Made by a program: the position numbers and the translations under genes. Positions 1 through 6,238 of a DNA stretch of 10,382 nt are shown in pieces. The stretch spans positions 1 to 10,382 of the forward strand of contig CAZXBG010000140.1 in assembly GCA_964638865.1 (NCBI GenBank), read 5' to 3'. The DNA is from UBA7236 sp964638865. Its GTDB lineage: Bacteria; Bacteroidota; Bacteroidia; Chitinophagales; BACL12. The notes beneath the pieces were generated by a model that saw only the letters and a list, made by a program, of their open reading frames with translations, did no database searches and was not told the origin of the DNA. Positions within the stretch are counted from its first letter, which is position 1. The number at the start of each line of letters is the position of its first letter.

Positions 1-362
1 GGCAACCCATCCGGATCAGCAAAGAAAACAAAATGTTTTTGGGTGTATTCATCTATTCGTATTTCTTCAAATAAAATTCCTTTTTGCGATAGTGTTTTAA
101 TTGTTTTCTCAAGATCATCTACAACAAAACATAAATGTCTTAATCCACAAGCCTCCGGGAATGAACTTCGCGGTGGTGCTTTGGGAAAGGAAAATAATTC
201 GATAGCAGTATTTTCGTCCACCTTAAGGTCGAGTTTATAGGAATTTCTGTTTTTGCGATAATTTTCTGCCAATATCTCCAAACCTAATATTTCCGTATAG
301 AAGGCCTTCGATCTGGCATAATCAGAACAAATAATTGCGATATGGTGAACTCCTTTTATCAT
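1..362 (-). CDS. VOC-family (glyoxalase-like) metalloprotein, YaeR type, 3' end cut off by the window
   Basis: Translating the minus strand from ATG at 362 gives 120 codons open to the window edge, starting MIKGVHHIAIICSDYARSKA. This is a vicinal oxygen chelate fold protein and closely resembles E. coli YaeR and the GloA2-like group: HHIAI near the N-terminus, IELFSFP at about 54-60, ACGLRHLCF at 71-79, YTQKHFVFF at 106-114 and the final DPDGLP. Likely metal ligands are His7, Glu55 and His76; the fourth, a Glu expected just after DPDGLP, falls outside the window. These proteins bind a divalent metal and are cytosolic; the substrate of this subgroup is not established, so 'glyoxalase' is only a fold label. 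The start overlaps the yraN stop as ATGA (359-362), so the two are almost certainly cotranscribed and translationally coupled. The family is about 125-130 aa, so only a few residues are missing. Confidence 0.9.
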   Translation of the reverse strand, partial: MIKGVHHIAIICSDYARSKAFYTEILGLEILAENYRKNRNSYKLDLKVDENTAIELFSFPKAPPRSSFPEACGLRHLCFVVDDLEKTIKTLSQKGILFEEIRIDEYTQKHFVFFADPDGL

Positions 363-724
363 CCGTAAAGAAAAAATGCATCCTCAAAATGTTTAAAATA
401 CCATTTTTCGTCCTTTGACTTGAAAATTGCTATAATATCAAAACGCACCTCTTTCTCAATATTTTTTTCATACATATAGTTTCCTGCTGCCCGCACCAGT
501 AGTTTTTGTTTGGCGGAGTTAACAGATTCTTCCGGGTAACCAAACACATAACTGCTGCGGGTCTTCACCTCTACAAAAACGATAATATCCTTAAAATCTG
601 CAATAATATCCACCTCCGCCCTTCCACTTCTATAGTTTTTTTCCAGGATCACATATCCTTTTTCCTGTAAAAATGTCACTGCCTTTTCCTCTCCTTCCTT
701 CCCCAATTCGTTGTGCCTGCCCAT
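359..724 (-). CDS. yraN: YraN family (UPF0102) putative endonuclease
   Basis: A 121-residue protein of the YraN/UPF0102 family, a small PD-(D/E)XK nuclease-like fold related to Holliday junction resolvases; its cellular role is not settled. The family signature is clear: HNELGKEGEEKAVTFLQEKGY at the N-terminus, then a nuclease core with Asp39 (GRAEVDII), Glu52 and Lys54 (VFVEVKTRSS). I start it at ATG 724 (MGRHNELG), where the family normally begins. The frame stays open to 916, but that extension is antisense to the isomerase gene, is Ser/Pro/Ile-rich and has no family similarity. Length is typical. It is the first gene of a minus-strand pair, with the VOC gene overlapping its TGA stop by 4 nt. 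A candidate promoter for it lies inside the first codons of the divergent isomerase gene. Confidence 0.92.
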   Translation of the reverse strand: MGRHNELGKEGEEKAVTFLQEKGYVILEKNYRSGRAEVDIIADFKDIIVFVEVKTRSSYVFGYPEESVNSAKQKLLVRAAGNYMYEKNIEKEVRFDIIAIFKSKDEKWYFKHFEDAFFLYG

Positions 725-739
725 AAAATCGTATTTTTG
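711..739 (+). promoter_or_regulatory. Candidate Bacteroidota promoter for the isomerase-lipB-rlu operon
   Basis: TATTTTTG at 732-739 matches the Bacteroidota -7 consensus TAnnTTTG. A TTG at 711-713 sits 18 nt upstream, a plausible -33 element. Transcription would start about 743-746, leaving a leader of only 4-7 nt before the ATG at 750. The -33 element overlaps the first codons of yraN on the other strand. Match by eye only. Confidence 0.5.
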
Positions 740-749
740 TAATGTGACG

Positions 750-1730
750 ATGGACAAATATATTGATAGATTTCCTGAACAACTGATTGAAGCACTCGCA
801 ATCGGTGAACAGATTCCTGAAATTATTGCGGAAACACCTATCACCAATATTCTCATTTCGGGTATGGGCGGATCGGGAATTGGAGGAGCTTTTGTGCAGG
901 AATTTGTTGCGGACAAACTTTCTGTGCCTTTGGTTATTGTGAATGATTATACAATTCCGGCTTACGCGGGAGAAAATACCTTGTTGATCTGTTGCAGTTA
1001 TTCAGGTAATACGGAGGAAACATTATCAACCTTTCATCAGGCCGTTGAAAAAAAATGTTTTGTGGTATGTATCACTACCGGTGGAAAATTAAAAGATCTC
1101 GCGGAAGACAATAAATTTCCAATTGTGATAATTCCGGGTGGAATGCCTCCAAGAACTTGTTTGGGATATTCTTTGGTTGCACAATTATATGTTTTGTTTA
1201 AAATGGGTTTTATCACCGATGATTTTATTACCCAAATAAAAAGAGCCTCCGATCTTTTATTAAAATTACAATCCGAAATAAAAACAATTGCAAAGTCAAC
1301 GGCTGAAAAAATAAAAGATACAATTCTGGTAATTTACGCTGCAGCACCTATACAAAATATTGCCTTGCGTTGGAAACAACAGATCAATGAAAATGCAAAA
1401 ATGCACTGTTTTACAAATGTAATTCCCGAAATGAATCACAATGAACTAGTTGCTTATTATGAAAGAAATACTAACTTATCCGTTATTTACCTGCGCGATA
1501 AAAATGTTTCCAAACAAATAAATAAACGTTTCGATCTCTGCGCTGAATTAATTCGACCAAAAGTATTGGTGATGCAAGAATTTTACGCCGAAGGAACAAC
1601 CCACTTCGAAAAGTTGTTGTATTTGGTTCATCTGGGCGATTGGCTTAGTTTTTATTTATCGGAATTACATACAGTGGATGCGGTAAAGATACAAATGCTC
1701 GATTGGCTAAAAACTGAATTGGAGAATTAA
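750..1730 (+). CDS. Bifunctional phosphoglucose/phosphomannose isomerase
   Basis: A 326-residue SIS-domain isomerase of the bifunctional PGI/PMI family, first known from archaea and common in Bacteroidota. It should interconvert glucose-6-P and mannose-6-P with fructose-6-P in the cytosol. Sugar-phosphate loops are GMGGSGIGG (38-46) and SYSGNTEET (83-91). GGMPPRTCLGY (130-140) carries the conserved Arg135. Glu214 (QINENAK) and His230 (EMNHNELV) have the 16-residue spacing of the catalytic Glu and His known in the Pyrobaculum enzyme, and a Lys near the C-terminus (Lys313) fits the third active-site residue. I choose ATG 750 (MDKYIDRF) over ATG 711: the earlier 13 codons have no family similarity and overlap yraN. 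No Shine-Dalgarno is seen. It heads the operon with lipB and the pseudouridine synthase; its TAA directly abuts the lipB ATG. Confidence 0.93.
   Translation: MDKYIDRFPEQLIEALAIGEQIPEIIAETPITNILISGMGGSGIGGAFVQEFVADKLSVPLVIVNDYTIPAYAGENTLLICCSYSGNTEETLSTFHQAVEKKCFVVCITTGGKLKDLAEDNKFPIVIIPGGMPPRTCLGYSLVAQLYVLFKMGFITDDFITQIKRASDLLLKLQSEIKTIAKSTAEKIKDTILVIYAAAPIQNIALRWKQQINENAKMHCFTNVIPEMNHNELVAYYERNTNLSVIYLRDKNVSKQINKRFDLCAELIRPKVLVMQEFYAEGTTHFEKLLYLVHLGDWLSFYLSELHTVDAVKIQMLDWLKTELEN
755..782 (-). promoter_or_regulatory. Candidate Bacteroidota promoter for yraN-VOC, inside the isomerase coding region
   Basis: Read on the minus strand, 762-755 is TATATTTG, a match to TAnnTTTG, and TTG at 782-780 lies 17 nt upstream as a -33 element. 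The start would fall near 748-751, giving a leader of about 25 nt before yraN. The element lies within codons 2-11 of the isomerase gene, so the two divergent promoters interleave. Match by eye only; an AT-rich region can give such hits by chance. Confidence 0.45.
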
Positions 1731-2429
1731 ATGTTATTAGTAAAATACCGCGATCTCGGAAATATGGAATATGATTTTGCATGGAAACTGCAACAAAGTA
1801 TTTTTGATAATATTGTAGCGAAAAAATTAAAGAACAGAACATTGATGCCTGATGAACAATTAAATTATCAGCATCATTTATTATTTGTTGAACACAATCC
1901 TGTTATCACCCTGGGAAAAAATGCGGATGAAAAAAATTTATTGTTGAAGGAAGATTTTCTTAATCAAAAAGGAGTACAGTTATTTCATATCAACAGGGGA
2001 GGGGATATAACGTATCACGGTCCGGGACAAGTAGTTGGTTACCCGATATTGGATCTCGATTATTTTTTTACTGATCTGGGAAAATATCTCAGGAGTATTG
2101 AAGAAGTGATCATAAAAACCTTGGCAGAGTATAATTTAGTGGGTGAACGATTAAAAGGGGCAACCGGAGTATGGCTGGATGCCGATAAACCAACAGCAAG
2201 AAAAATATGTGCCATAGGTGTCAGGTGCAGCAGATGGGTTACTATGCACGGATTTGCTTTTAATGTGAATACGGACCTGAGTTATTTTGATTTCATTATA
2301 CCCTGCGGTATTAGAGATAAAGCAGTAACTTCCATGAAAAAAGAATTGGGTAGAGAGGTGGAAATGCACGAAATTAAAAATAAATTGAAAAAAAATTTTG
2401 AATTAGTATTTAATTGTAAATTGATATAA
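1731..2429 (+). CDS. lipB: Octanoyl-[acyl-carrier-protein]:protein N-octanoyltransferase LipB
   Basis: A 232-residue LipB. It moves octanoyl from acyl-ACP onto the lipoyl domains of 2-oxoacid dehydrogenases and GcvH, the step before sulfur insertion by LipA, in the cytosol. The diagnostic block RGGDITYHGPGQ lies at 89-100, followed by VVGYPILDL. The catalytic pair is present: Lys158 (ARKICAIG) and Cys192 in PCGI. Length is usual for the family. Its ATG directly follows the TAA of the isomerase gene (0-nt gap), with a GGAG at 1721-1724 six bases upstream, one of the few Shine-Dalgarno-like sequences in the window. Its own TAA shares one base with the next ATG (TAATG at 2427-2431), so the three genes are probably one translationally coupled operon. 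There is no obvious functional link to its neighbours beyond housekeeping. Confidence 0.96.
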   Translation: MLLVKYRDLGNMEYDFAWKLQQSIFDNIVAKKLKNRTLMPDEQLNYQHHLLFVEHNPVITLGKNADEKNLLLKEDFLNQKGVQLFHINRGGDITYHGPGQVVGYPILDLDYFFTDLGKYLRSIEEVIIKTLAEYNLVGERLKGATGVWLDADKPTARKICAIGVRCSRWVTMHGFAFNVNTDLSYFDFIIPCGIRDKAVTSMKKELGREVEMHEIKNKLKKNFELVFNCKLI

Positions 2430-3487
2430 TGGCTGAGCACGAAGAGGATATAGAAATAAATGAATTACCCGGTGATACGGAGGAGGAATTGTATGAACAT
2501 TATCGCGTAATCACCGATAAAAAACAAGAACCGCTCCGTATCGATAAATTTTTATTTAACCGCATTGAAAATATTTCGCGGACAAGAATTCAAAATGCTG
2601 CATTGGCTGGTTGTATTTTGGTTAATGATAAACCTGTTCGTTCCAATTACAAAATAAAACCGGGTGATGAAATAGTAGTAGTATTGCCGCAAAAGCCGGC
2701 GAAGTACGATGTACGTCCCGAAAATATTCCATTAAATATTATGTATGAAGATGATGATATTATTGTAATTAATAAACCTGCAGGAATGGTGGTGCATCCC
2801 GGGCTTGGAAATTTCAGCGGTACTTTGGTGAATGCTTTATTATATCATTTCCAGGGTTTGCCACAAAGGGAAGATGAACCATTTCGCCCCGGACTTGCAC
2901 ATCGAATAGATAAAAATACAACTGGAATTATTATCGCTGCAAAGAATGAATTTTCGTTGGCACATTTAGCAAAACAATTTTTCGACCATTCCATTCAGAG
3001 AAAATATATTGCATTGGTTTGGGGAGAATTTGAAGAAAAAGAAGGAACCATCGTTGGAAATATTGCCCGACATCTCCGTTTCCGGAAAATTTTTACTGTT
3101 TATCCTCCCGGAGGTGAAATTGGTAAACATGCAATTACGCATTACAGGGTATTGGAGAGTTTTGGATATACAAGCCTTGTGGAATGTCAACTTGAAACAG
3201 GCAGAACCCATCAGATCCGTGTGCATATGCAACATATTAACCATCCAGTATTTGCCGACAATACATATGGTGGCGACAGGATTGTAAAGGGTACAATATA
3301 TTCTAAGTACAAACAGTTTATTGATAATTGTTTCGAAATAATCCAACGACAATCGCTACATGCGAAGTCGTTGGGATTCATCCACCCAAAAACAAATGAA
3401 CCCATGTTTTTTGAAAGCGAACTGCCACCCGATATGCAACAGGTTATTGAAAAATGGAGGCACTATGCTAAATTTCTGAAACTGTAA
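2429..3487 (+). CDS. RluA-family 23S rRNA pseudouridine synthase, RluD-like
   Basis: A 352-residue RluA/RluD-family pseudouridine synthase. After an acidic N-terminus (1-25) there is an S4 RNA-binding domain at about 36-95 (RIDKFLFNRI ... ILVNDKPVRSNYKIKPGD), then the catalytic domain. The catalytic Asp is Asp161 in HRIDKNTTG; later family motifs are QRKYIALVWG (190-199) and ETGRTHQIRVHM (256-267). The S4-plus-catalytic layout and length fit RluD, which makes pseudouridines in helix 69 of 23S rRNA. The paralogues RluC and RluA are alternatives, so I give no symbol. Its start overlaps the lipB stop by one base. A 23-nt gap separates its TAA from the first protease gene, and no terminator is visible there. 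Confidence 0.92.
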   Translation: MAEHEEDIEINELPGDTEEELYEHYRVITDKKQEPLRIDKFLFNRIENISRTRIQNAALAGCILVNDKPVRSNYKIKPGDEIVVVLPQKPAKYDVRPENIPLNIMYEDDDIIVINKPAGMVVHPGLGNFSGTLVNALLYHFQGLPQREDEPFRPGLAHRIDKNTTGIIIAAKNEFSLAHLAKQFFDHSIQRKYIALVWGEFEEKEGTIVGNIARHLRFRKIFTVYPPGGEIGKHAITHYRVLESFGYTSLVECQLETGRTHQIRVHMQHINHPVFADNTYGGDRIVKGTIYSKYKQFIDNCFEIIQRQSLHAKSLGFIHPKTNEPMFFESELPPDMQQVIEKWRHYAKFLKL

Positions 3488-3496
3488 AAATATTAA

Positions 3497-3504
3497 TACC
3501 TTTC
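3497..3504 (+). promoter_or_regulatory. Candidate -7 box for the first protease gene
   Basis: TACCTTTC at 3497-3504 differs from TAnnTTTG only at the last base and lies 6 nt before the ATG at 3511. I see no clear -33 TTG. If real, the transcript would be nearly leaderless. Otherwise the gene could be transcribed by readthrough from rlu. Confidence 0.35.
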
Positions 3505-3510
3505 GTCTGT

Positions 3511-4767
3511 ATGAAAAGTCTGTTCAAACCACTTTTAACCATATTTTTTCTGCTTTTTAACATTGTTGTATTCAGTCAAATACAAAAATGTTATACAGAA
3601 GGATTTTTAAATTCATTGCAACAAACTGATCCCGTTGCTTATGAAAGAATGAGATCAGCCCAAAATGATTTGTTATTCCCTAATGCAAAAATTACAGATG
3701 ATATTTATATGATTCCTGTAGTAGTGCATGTTGTTTACAAAACGGAAGCACAAAATATCAGCGATATAGAAATATTTGAGCAGATCAATATCCTCAATGA
3801 AGATTTCAGAAGGTTGAATCCGGATTCCATAAATACATTACCGGGTTTTCAGGGTGTTGCTGCAGATTGTGGGATAGAATTTTGCCTCGCACAATTTGAT
3901 CCCGAGGGTAATCCCACTACCGGAATAATAAGAACATATACCGATACTTCAGTATGGCTTTTGGCGTTTTCTGAACGGGTAAAATATACCAATCAGGGAG
4001 GCGATGATGCCTGGCCTGCAATTAGTTATCTCAACATTTGGGTATGTAATTTACAGGATGGAATTTTAGGTTATGCTTATGGTCCTCCTACCGGCACACC
4101 CGATGTTGGTGATGGAATTGTAGTGGATTATAAAAATTTCGGACTTGGTGATGTTTCCTCCAAACCCTATGATCTTGGCAGAACTACCACACATGAAATT
4201 GGGCATTGGCTCGGATTGACGCATACCTGGGGCGATGATGGTGCATCATGTGCCGGCTCAGATAATATAGAGGATACGCCTAACCAATTAGAAGCAACGT
4301 ATGGATGTCCGGAAGTTGAAATTTTTGATGAATGTTCTCCGGCCTCTCCCGGAATTATGTATCAAAATTACCTCGACTACACGGATGATGCCTGCATGAA
4401 TTTATTTACCGAAGGACAAAAAAATAAGATGCGATCTGTTATTGAAACCAAACGCGCATCCCTGCTTTTTTCTTCCGCAGGCTGTAACGAAATTCCTCCT
4501 TTGCCGGGCGATATTGCAGAACTTATTATTTATCCGGTGCCAACCGAAGGGCAATTTACCATCGTTATTAAAAATTTCCTTGCCTTGCAGGAAAATATGG
4601 AAATCAATATTTATGATGCCTTGGGACATTTAGTTTCCTCAGCAAATCCAACTTCTGCAAATACCGTTGCGCAATATTTCGACCTCAGTCATTTGGCCAC
4701 GGGATGTTATTTCGTGCGTGTGTTCAATGGAACCTACTTTTTATCAGAGCAGTTTTTGGTTTATTGA
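3511..4767 (+). CDS. Secreted M43 (pappalysin/cytophagalysin) zinc metalloprotease with T9SS sorting domain, copy 1
   Basis: A 418-residue secreted metzincin. Residues 1-22 are a signal peptide (KSLFKP, a hydrophobic stretch, cleavage likely before Gln23). A short pro-region carries Cys27. The M43 catalytic domain runs about 65-320: IPVVVHVVY (68-76), LNEDFRRLN, then the zinc site HEIGHWLGLTH (228-238) with His228, His232 and His238 as ligands and Glu229 as base. Cys247, 266, 275 and 295 have spacings of the two disulfides I recall for ulilysin (C250-C277, C269-C297). The Met-turn is NYLDY: Leu288 stands where Met is expected. The C-terminal 80 residues (IIYPVPTEGQF ... VFNGTYFLSEQFLVY) are a type A T9SS sorting domain, so the protein should cross the outer membrane and be surface-bound or released. 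The substrate is unknown. A tandem paralogue follows 101 nt downstream. Confidence 0.93.
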   Translation: MKSLFKPLLTIFFLLFNIVVFSQIQKCYTEGFLNSLQQTDPVAYERMRSAQNDLLFPNAKITDDIYMIPVVVHVVYKTEAQNISDIEIFEQINILNEDFRRLNPDSINTLPGFQGVAADCGIEFCLAQFDPEGNPTTGIIRTYTDTSVWLLAFSERVKYTNQGGDDAWPAISYLNIWVCNLQDGILGYAYGPPTGTPDVGDGIVVDYKNFGLGDVSSKPYDLGRTTTHEIGHWLGLTHTWGDDGASCAGSDNIEDTPNQLEATYGCPEVEIFDECSPASPGIMYQNYLDYTDDACMNLFTEGQKNKMRSVIETKRASLLFSSAGCNEIPPLPGDIAELIIYPVPTEGQFTIVIKNFLALQENMEINIYDALGHLVSSANPTSANTVAQYFDLSHLATGCYFVRVFNGTYFLSEQFLVY

Positions 4768-4768
4768 T

Positions 4769-4790
4769 TTTGTGTCATTATTCACACAAA
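4769..4790 (+). terminator. Small stem-loop after the first protease gene, possible weak terminator
   Basis: Starting 2 nt after the TGA stop, TTTGTGT (4769-4775) pairs with ACACAAA (4784-4790) around an 8-nt loop. The stem is short and no T-run follows, so it may stabilise the mRNA end or be chance rather than terminate. Confidence 0.3.
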
Positions 4791-4827
4791 TTATCTCCCC
4801 ATAGGATGAATATTCCTTAGCACTCGT

Positions 4828-4835
4828 TAACTTTG
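4828..4835 (+). promoter_or_regulatory. Candidate -7 box for the second protease gene
   Basis: TAACTTTG at 4828-4835 is an exact TAnnTTTG match, 33 nt before the ATG at 4869, giving a leader of roughly 25-30 nt. No convincing -33 TTG is seen at the right distance. Together with the stem-loop upstream it suggests the second protease can be transcribed on its own. Confidence 0.45.
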
Positions 4836-4868
4836 TGTATCAATTTTACCACCTAATCTATATCAAGA

Positions 4869-6164
4869 ATGAAAAAAATGTTACTCTCAGGGCTTGTCCT
4901 GATTTCCTCCTTTGCTGTGTTTGGTCAAACCATTCGCTGCGGTTACGATACCTATCTCAAGCAGCTTAAACAAGACTTTCCTGAAGAATACACTAAGGTT
5001 TTGGCGGCGGAAGAAGAGGCGAAAGCTTATTCCAATGCAACAACAACCTATAAAACAAACGGTGGAGTTTATACCATCCCGGTTGTTGTGCATATTGTTT
5101 ATTCGAGCACTGGTCAGAATATCGACGATGAATTTGTTTTTTCACAATTAGATGTTTTAAACGAAGACTTTCGCAGGTTAAATACAGATGCTGACGAAAC
5201 TCCTGCTGCCTTTGAAGGTGATGCCGACGATGCTCAGATAGAATTTTGTCTTGCAATGCAGGATCCCGATGGTGTAATTCATTCCGGAATTACCAGAACG
5301 GAAACGGATATTACCAGTTGGAGTTTATTTGTTGCCACTGGTGCAGATAATTATGCCGACAATGTGAAATTTACCGCCAAAGGTGGTGAAGATGCCTGGC
5401 CACGTGCCGATTATCTCAATATTTGGGTGTGTAATATGACCGGTGGTATTTTAGGTTATGCTACGCCTCCCGGTGGTGTTGCAACTAAAGACGGTGTTGT
5501 GATAGGATATAAATATTTTGGCGATGATAGTCCGGGTGGAGTATACGATTTGGGGCGCACTGCTACACACGAAGTTGGTCACTGGCTTAGTTTAAAACAT
5601 GTATGGGGTGACGACGATTTTGCAGCGGAACCACAATGTGGAGGCAGCGATGGAATTGATGATACGCCTAATCAGGAAGATGCTACCTATGGCAATCCTA
5701 CCTTTCCATTGTTGGATGATTGTTCTGCCTTAAGTCCGGGTATTCAATTTATGAATTATATGGATTACACCGATGATGGAGCAATGAATATGTTTTCCAA
5801 CGATCAAATCACCAAGATGCGCGATATTTTGGAAACTTCACGTTCCACTATTCCTGAATCAGTTGGATGCGAAGAGGGTGGGGTAGATATCAATGAAGTA
5901 TTAAAAAATAAATTGATCCAATTAAGTGTGTATCCAAATCCTTCGAAAAGTGAATTTATTTTCCAAATGAAAAATTTTGAAAATAAGGATATTGCAATTG
6001 AAGTTTACAATTTAACAGGTGAACTAATTGATAGGATATTGGTTTCTAATACAGGTGATGATAAGGTAGTATTTGATGCGCAGAATTTAGGTGCAGGTGA
6101 TTACCTTGTTAAAGCTTCTGACGGTGAATTTATTTTAACACAAAAGATTACGGTCATTAAATAA
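4869..6164 (+). CDS. Secreted M43 (pappalysin/cytophagalysin) zinc metalloprotease with T9SS sorting domain, copy 2
   Basis: A 431-residue paralogue of the upstream protease with the same layout: signal peptide 1-19 (MKKMLLSG ... AVFG, then Gln20), pro-region with Cys24 (IRCGYD), catalytic domain about 67-335, and type A T9SS sorting domain about 350-431 (LSVYPNPSKSEF ... ILTQKITVIK). The zinc site is HEVGHWLSLKH (234-244); Ser241 replaces the usual metzincin Gly, a position that varies in Bacteroidota M43 proteins. The Met-turn is canonical (NYMDY, Met298). It keeps Cys257 and Cys285 but has Asn276 and Ala305 where copy 1 has Cys266 and Cys295, so one whole predicted disulfide is missing. 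It is expected to be secreted, bind zinc and probably calcium, and cleave extracellular proteins; the target is unknown. ATG 4869 gives a standard signal peptide; Met4 is a possible alternative. A strong terminator follows. Confidence 0.94.
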   Translation: MKKMLLSGLVLISSFAVFGQTIRCGYDTYLKQLKQDFPEEYTKVLAAEEEAKAYSNATTTYKTNGGVYTIPVVVHIVYSSTGQNIDDEFVFSQLDVLNEDFRRLNTDADETPAAFEGDADDAQIEFCLAMQDPDGVIHSGITRTETDITSWSLFVATGADNYADNVKFTAKGGEDAWPRADYLNIWVCNMTGGILGYATPPGGVATKDGVVIGYKYFGDDSPGGVYDLGRTATHEVGHWLSLKHVWGDDDFAAEPQCGGSDGIDDTPNQEDATYGNPTFPLLDDCSALSPGIQFMNYMDYTDDGAMNMFSNDQITKMRDILETSRSTIPESVGCEEGGVDINEVLKNKLIQLSVYPNPSKSEFIFQMKNFENKDIAIEVYNLTGELIDRILVSNTGDDKVVFDAQNLGAGDYLVKASDGEFILTQKITVIK

Positions 6165-6189
6165 TGAAAAATAGACATTAACACATAAT

Positions 6190-6224
6190 AAAAAAGTGGT
6201 TGGTTTATTGTCAACCACTTTTTT
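6190..6224 (+). terminator. Rho-independent terminator after the second protease gene
   Basis: A run of six A then GTGGTTG (6196-6202) pairs with CAACCAC (6212-6218) and six T (6219-6224) around a 9-nt loop, a 13-bp perfect stem ending in a T-run. The A-run makes it potentially bidirectional. It ends only 14 nt before the mqnE ATG, so it lies in or just before the mqnE leader. Confidence 0.85.
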
Positions 6225-6238
6225 ATTTATACTGCATT

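Noticed and set aside
711..749. ATG 711 as start of the isomerase
   Set aside because: Its 13 extra codons overlap yraN and the candidate promoter and do not match the family, whose members begin near MDK.
725..916. N-terminal extension of yraN to 916 on the minus strand
   Set aside because: The added 64 residues are antisense to the isomerase gene, lack family similarity and contain the isomerase's Gly-rich loop in reverse; the YraN family begins at MGRHNELG.
2966..3405. Several open frames of 64-128 codons overlapping the pseudouridine synthase gene
   Set aside because: They are shadows of a well-recognised gene and show no family motifs.
6200..6238. ATG 6200 as start of mqnE
   Set aside because: It lies within the terminator stem and encodes residues unlike MqnE; ATG 6239 gives the normal N-terminus.
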